From G965240365 sp965240365 (GTDB lineage Bacteria; Pseudomonadota; Gammaproteobacteria; Eutrophobiales; Eutrophobiaceae), in the NCBI GenBank assembly GCA_965240365.1, contig OZ251218.1, positions 1,178,001-1,242,000 of the forward strand: 64,000 nt of DNA, read 5' to 3'. This document shows, in pieces, positions 60,730 to 64,000 of this stretch. The notes below the pieces were generated by a model that saw nothing but the letters and a program-made list of their open reading frames with translations, ran no database searches and was not told the DNA's origin. Each line of letters begins with the position of its first letter. The first letter of the stretch is position 1. The translations under genes were made by a program, and so were the position numbers.

Positions 60730-62229
60730 CTAACGATAGCGCAATTTATAATCGGTGGCGGCCAGACAGGCCGTTTCCGTTTCGAGGTCGGCCTCGGTGA
60801 GCGGGTGTTCGGCCAGCCATGCCCCGCCGAAGTCGAGTTCAACGGTTTTGCCGGCGGCCGCCGCCGCGGGTATTCTGGCCGTTGTGCGGTTGCGGCTGAG
60901 CAGTATGGCCAGGCGCAGGATGATGATCATCCTGAGCAGTTTGCATTTGCCGTGGCCGGTATCCCGCTCGACGGCTTCCAGCGCCAGCTTGCGCCGGTGC
61001 AGGCGCACGAGCGCGCTCAATACCGATTGTTCCTGTCTTGAAAAGCCGGGCATGTCGGAATAACTTAACAGATAGGCCCCGTGTTTGTGGTACTGACTGT
61101 GTGCCACGGCCAGCCCGATCTCATGCAGGCGCGCGGCCCAGCGGATCATTTTGAGGTCTTCCTTTTTATCCAGCCCCCAGGCGGCCTGCACACCCTTGAA
61201 GAGTTGTCCGGCCATTTTTTCAACACGGCCCGCGTGGGTTTCGTCAATACTGTAACGCTTTATCAGTCGGTTGACAGTTTTGTCGCGCACATCGCGTTGA
61301 TGCCGGCGGCCGATCTGCTCATACAGCAGGCCCTCGCGCAGGGCGCCGGCGGAATATTCCATGGTCTCGATACCCAGGGCCTCAAACACGGCCGACAAAA
61401 CGGCCACGCCGCCGGCAAAGACCGGCGCCCGGCTGGCCGACAACGGTTCGAATTGAAGCTGATTGATATGTCCGGCCGCGATCAGCGCCTCGGTCAGTCT
61501 GGCCAGCGCCGCGGCGCTAATGACGCCATTGCTCCAACCCTGGCCGGTCACAATATCAAGGATGGCGTGAATGGTGCCGGAGGTTCCAATCGCCCTGTCC
61601 CAGCCGCGGTTGCGGTAGAGTTGCTGGACTGTTTCCATTTCCTGCAGGGCCAGGATACGCGCCTTCTGCATGCGCCCGGCGCTGATTTCGCCATCCGCGA
61701 AATAACGCCGGCTGAGGCTGACACAGCCCATAAACAGGCTCTCGGTGATACCGACATTGAAGCCCTTGCCGATAACGAGTTCGGTGCTGCCGCCGCCGAT
61801 ATCCACGATCAGGCGCCGGTCGGTTTCATTGAAGATCGTGTTGGCGACCCCCAGATACACCAGCCGCGCCTCTTCACGGCCGGAGATAATCTCGATATGG
61901 CGCCCCAGCGCGCGCTCGGCCGCGGCCAGAAATTCAACGCTGTTGCGGGCCTGACGCAGGGTATTGGTGCCCACCGCGCGGATATTGCCCGCGGGGATGC
62001 TGGCGATGCGCTGGCCAAAGCGTTGCAGGCATTGCAGCGCCCTCTGCATGGTCTCCGCGTTCAGATGACGGCGCTCATCCAGCCCGCCGGCCAGACGCAC
62101 CATCTCCTTGATACGGTCAACGATCAATGCGCGCCCGTCAACCAGGTTGGCCACGACCATGTGAAAACTGTTGGAACCCAGATCGACCGCGGCAAAGGAT
62201 TTATTTTTATTTGGCAATAGCTGACTCAT
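60730..62229 (-). CDS. ppx: Exopolyphosphatase / guanosine pentaphosphate phosphohydrolase
   Basis: About 499 aa from ATG 62229 (MSQLLPNKNKSF); a longer start exists. Ppx/GppA actin-like ATPase domains: FAAVDLGSNSFHMVV (phosphate 1), DIGGGSTELVIG (phosphate 2), FAGGVAVLSAVF, then a C-terminal HD-like helical domain. It removes phosphate from polyphosphate ends, and some members also act on pppGpp. sixA and a CHAD protein follow in the other direction. Confidence 0.92.
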   Translation of the reverse strand: MSQLLPNKNKSFAAVDLGSNSFHMVVANLVDGRALIVDRIKEMVRLAGGLDERRHLNAETMQRALQCLQRFGQRIASIPAGNIRAVGTNTLRQARNSVEFLAAAERALGRHIEIISGREEARLVYLGVANTIFNETDRRLIVDIGGGSTELVIGKGFNVGITESLFMGCVSLSRRYFADGEISAGRMQKARILALQEMETVQQLYRNRGWDRAIGTSGTIHAILDIVTGQGWSNGVISAAALARLTEALIAAGHINQLQFEPLSASRAPVFAGGVAVLSAVFEALGIETMEYSAGALREGLLYEQIGRRHQRDVRDKTVNRLIKRYSIDETHAGRVEKMAGQLFKGVQAAWGLDKKEDLKMIRWAARLHEIGLAVAHSQYHKHGAYLLSYSDMPGFSRQEQSVLSALVRLHRRKLALEAVERDTGHGKCKLLRMIIILRLAILLSRNRTTARIPAAAAAGKTVELDFGGAWLAEHPLTEADLETETACLAATDYKLRYR

Positions 62230-62330
62230 TCGACAAAATCGGCTGAAATGTAGCATACTCTGCCGCAGCGCGCCCTGAGAAGTGCCGGCTGGACTTGGTC
62301 AGGGTTGTCTCAATATTTATCGTTATCTAC

Positions 62331-62837
62331 ATGGCTTTTTATCTCTACATCATGCGCCATGCCAAGTCGGACTGGTCGGGGCCGGGCGGTTCCGATTTCG
62401 AGCGCGGCATTACCGGGCGCGGCAGGAAAAACGCCAAGCGCATCGGGCAGTGGTTGCAGGAGCATGATCATATTCCTGACAAGATCGTCTCATCGCCGGC
62501 CGTGCGCGCCAAAGAGACGCTCGCGGCGCTTTTAAGCCGGCTTGAAAAAAAGGCCGTGGTTTTTGACGAGCAACTCTATCTGGCCGATCTGGAGCGCTTG
62601 CTCACCTGCATTGAGCGTCATAAAAGCGATGCGCACAGCCTGTTGCTGCTGGCGCATAACCCGGGCCTCAGCGATCTGGCGCGTTATTTGTCGGACAGGT
62701 CAGACTCGCCGGCGAGCGGCAATGACAGGCTTGGCACGGCTAATCTGGTTATTTTCAGGTATGCCGCCAACACCTTTGACCCGGATTCGGACCGGGGCGA
62801 ACGGCTTGCCTTCATCAAGCCCGGAGAACTGGACTGA
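62331..62837 (+). CDS. sixA: Phosphohistidine phosphatase SixA-type
   Basis: 168 aa from ATG 62331 (MAFYLYIMRHAKSDWSG). Histidine phosphatase (RHG) fold with the nucleophile His in YIMRHAKSDW and SSPAVRAKETL (Arg), LLLAHNPGLSDLARYLS. SixA dephosphorylates the HPt domain of ArcB or PTS EIIA-Ntr in E. coli. The gene is divergent from ppx and 57 bases before a CHAD protein. Confidence 0.9.
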   Translation: MAFYLYIMRHAKSDWSGPGGSDFERGITGRGRKNAKRIGQWLQEHDHIPDKIVSSPAVRAKETLAALLSRLEKKAVVFDEQLYLADLERLLTCIERHKSDAHSLLLLAHNPGLSDLARYLSDRSDSPASGNDRLGTANLVIFRYAANTFDPDSDRGERLAFIKPGELD

Positions 62838-62893
62838 CCGCGCGGCCGAGACAGACGCCCGGGGGGCTGACCCGGCCGGCCGGCTGTTATTCC

Positions 62894-64000
62894 TTGCCGG
62901 CGCGGATCAAGCTCAAGACCTGGGCCAAACGCATCAGCGCCCGGCTGGCCCCGGCGTTTGGCCGCGGGCCTGAGATCTCGCCTGAAATTGCGGTTGAAAG
63001 GCGCTATCTGGACAGCTTTGACTGGCGGCTCCACAAGCGCGGCGTGCGGTTGCTGGCGGAATGCCGCCCCGGCCCGGGGCCTGCAACAATCAGGCTGCAC
63101 TGGCTTTCGGATGCGGATGATCCGGCCCGGCCCGGCGTCCTCGGGCTGGCCGAATGGCCCGTTTGGGCGGAAGATTTGCCGGCCGGCAGGGTCAGAGACC
63201 GGCTGTGCGCTATCCTGGATATCCGGGCCCTGCTGCCCGTGGCGCGCGTGGTGTCGAGGCAGATCCAACTGACCGTCAGGGACGGGCAGGACAAGACGCG
63301 CTGCCGCCTGATACTGGAAGATAATCAGGCGGAAAGCGCGGATCGGCGGGCGCGGCGGCCACTCGGCCAAAGGCTCTGCGTGCGGCCATTAAGCGGCTAT
63401 GCCAAAGACCATGCCCGCGTCCTGAAGCGCTTGAAAAAAATGGCAGACCTCAAGCGGGGCGGGGATGATCTGTTTGCCGCGGCCGCCCGCGCCTTTGGCC
63501 GTGAACCGGGGGCCGCTCCGGGCAGGGCCAGGCCCGGGCTTCAGCGTGAATGGCGAGTGGACAAAAGCTGCCGAACATTGTTGCTTGGCGAGCTTGGGCA
63601 GATGGAACACAATATTGACGGGACGCTGGCCGATATTGACACCGAATTTCTGCATGATCTGCGGGTTGCGATCCGGCGTTCGCGTTCGTTATTGAACAAG
63701 ATGAAGGCGGCCTTTCCTGCCACGATTCTGCAACGTTTTACAAAGGAACTGGCGTGGCTCGGCAACGTCACCACGCCGCGGCGGGATCTGGATGTTTATA
63801 TGCTGGACTTTCCCAAATACCGGCGCTGCCTGCCAGAGCCTCAAAGGGCCGATCTCGACCCGTTTTACGATTTTTTGCGTGAGCAGCATCGCTCGGCACA
63901 GGCGATCCTGGCCGGACACCTAAAGTCAGGCCGCTTTAACCGGTTCCGGCGCAACTGGTGCCGCTATCTGGAACGGCCCCTGCCCGCGAGGCCCCGCGCG
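62894..64000 (+). CDS. CHAD-domain protein with a divergent CYTH-like N terminus, cut by the window end
   Basis: Open from at least TTG 62894 to the window end; the start is uncertain. The N-terminal part EISPEIAVERRYLDSFDWRLHKRGVRLL..PATIRLHWL resembles a weak CYTH (triphosphate tunnel) domain. From about 63550 there is a CHAD domain with LHDLRVAIRRSRSLLNKMK and GNVTTPRRDLDVYML, basic helices that bind polyphosphate. With Ppx and SixA it suggests a polyphosphate-linked neighbourhood. Confidence 0.83.
   Translation, partial: MPARIKLKTWAKRISARLAPAFGRGPEISPEIAVERRYLDSFDWRLHKRGVRLLAECRPGPGPATIRLHWLSDADDPARPGVLGLAEWPVWAEDLPAGRVRDRLCAILDIRALLPVARVVSRQIQLTVRDGQDKTRCRLILEDNQAESADRRARRPLGQRLCVRPLSGYAKDHARVLKRLKKMADLKRGGDDLFAAAARAFGREPGAAPGRARPGLQREWRVDKSCRTLLLGELGQMEHNIDGTLADIDTEFLHDLRVAIRRSRSLLNKMKAAFPATILQRFTKELAWLGNVTTPRRDLDVYMLDFPKYRRCLPEPQRADLDPFYDFLREQHRSAQAILAGHLKSGRFNRFRRNWCRYLERPLPARPRA

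Overview
The window reads as chromosome of a proteobacterium, most probably a gammaproteobacterium. The evidence is the thrS-infC-rpmI-rplT-pheS-pheT-ihfA-merR-tRNA-Pro block, the carA-carB-greA block, a pcm-like/rhodanese/TolC block, and the overall high-GC coding style. No 16S gene is present, so the assignment rests on gene order and protein type.

Layout. (1) 1-8380: an aerobic (Mo/Cu, form I) carbon monoxide dehydrogenase operon, entered inside coxS: coxS, coxL, coxG, coxD, coxE, coxF, a MocA-like cytidylyltransferase, a second XdhC/CoxI protein and a SufU-like Fe-S scaffold. The coxL active-site loop has the form I signature, so CO oxidation is a credible energy source. (2) 8.5-16.3 kb: an atypical SDR, a glycosyltransferase, an overlapping nucleosidase-like/spore-photoproduct-lyase-like pair, an orphan TPP riboswitch split by a small transposable element, a pcm-like gene, a rhodanese, a TolC-type channel, a cysteine hydrolase and an AT-rich lipoprotein. 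(3) 16.5-35.8 kb: housekeeping genes (glmS, tRNA-Pro, merR, ihfA, pheT, pheS, rplT, rpmI, infC, thrS, tRNA-Val, uvrB, an aminotransferase, tRNA-Asn, carA, carB, greA). (4) 35.8-46.8 kb: a minus-strand, translationally coupled defence operon: RHH regulator, MmeI-like adenine methyltransferase, AbiJ/HEPN-like protein, SF2 helicase, GIY-YIG nuclease, SIR2 and HerA. Transposase and SDR scraps border it on one side; truncated transporter and autotransporter genes border it on the other. (5) 48.5-53.5 kb: a phosphonate pathway (PEP mutase-nucleotidyltransferase fusion, phosphonopyruvate decarboxylase, AEP transaminase) behind a structured leader and flanked by dispersed palindromic repeats. (6) 53.5-58.8 kb: an HD-GYP/htpG segment that was duplicated and then decayed reciprocally, with a ParE-type toxin-antitoxin pair between the copies. 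(7) 59-64 kb: hipBA, then ppx, sixA and a CYTH/CHAD-like protein cut by the window end.

The most notable candidate for an undescribed system is the seven-gene defence operon. It appears to join a methylation/helicase/nuclease module to two possible death effectors (a HEPN-like protein and SIR2-HerA) under one RHH regulator. The second theme is very small mobile DNA. There is a 162-181 bp element with three copies and clear 4-bp target duplications. A 264-bp element sits in a TPP riboswitch core. A perfect 19-bp palindrome can be shown by copy comparison to have inserted precisely at different sites within other repeats.
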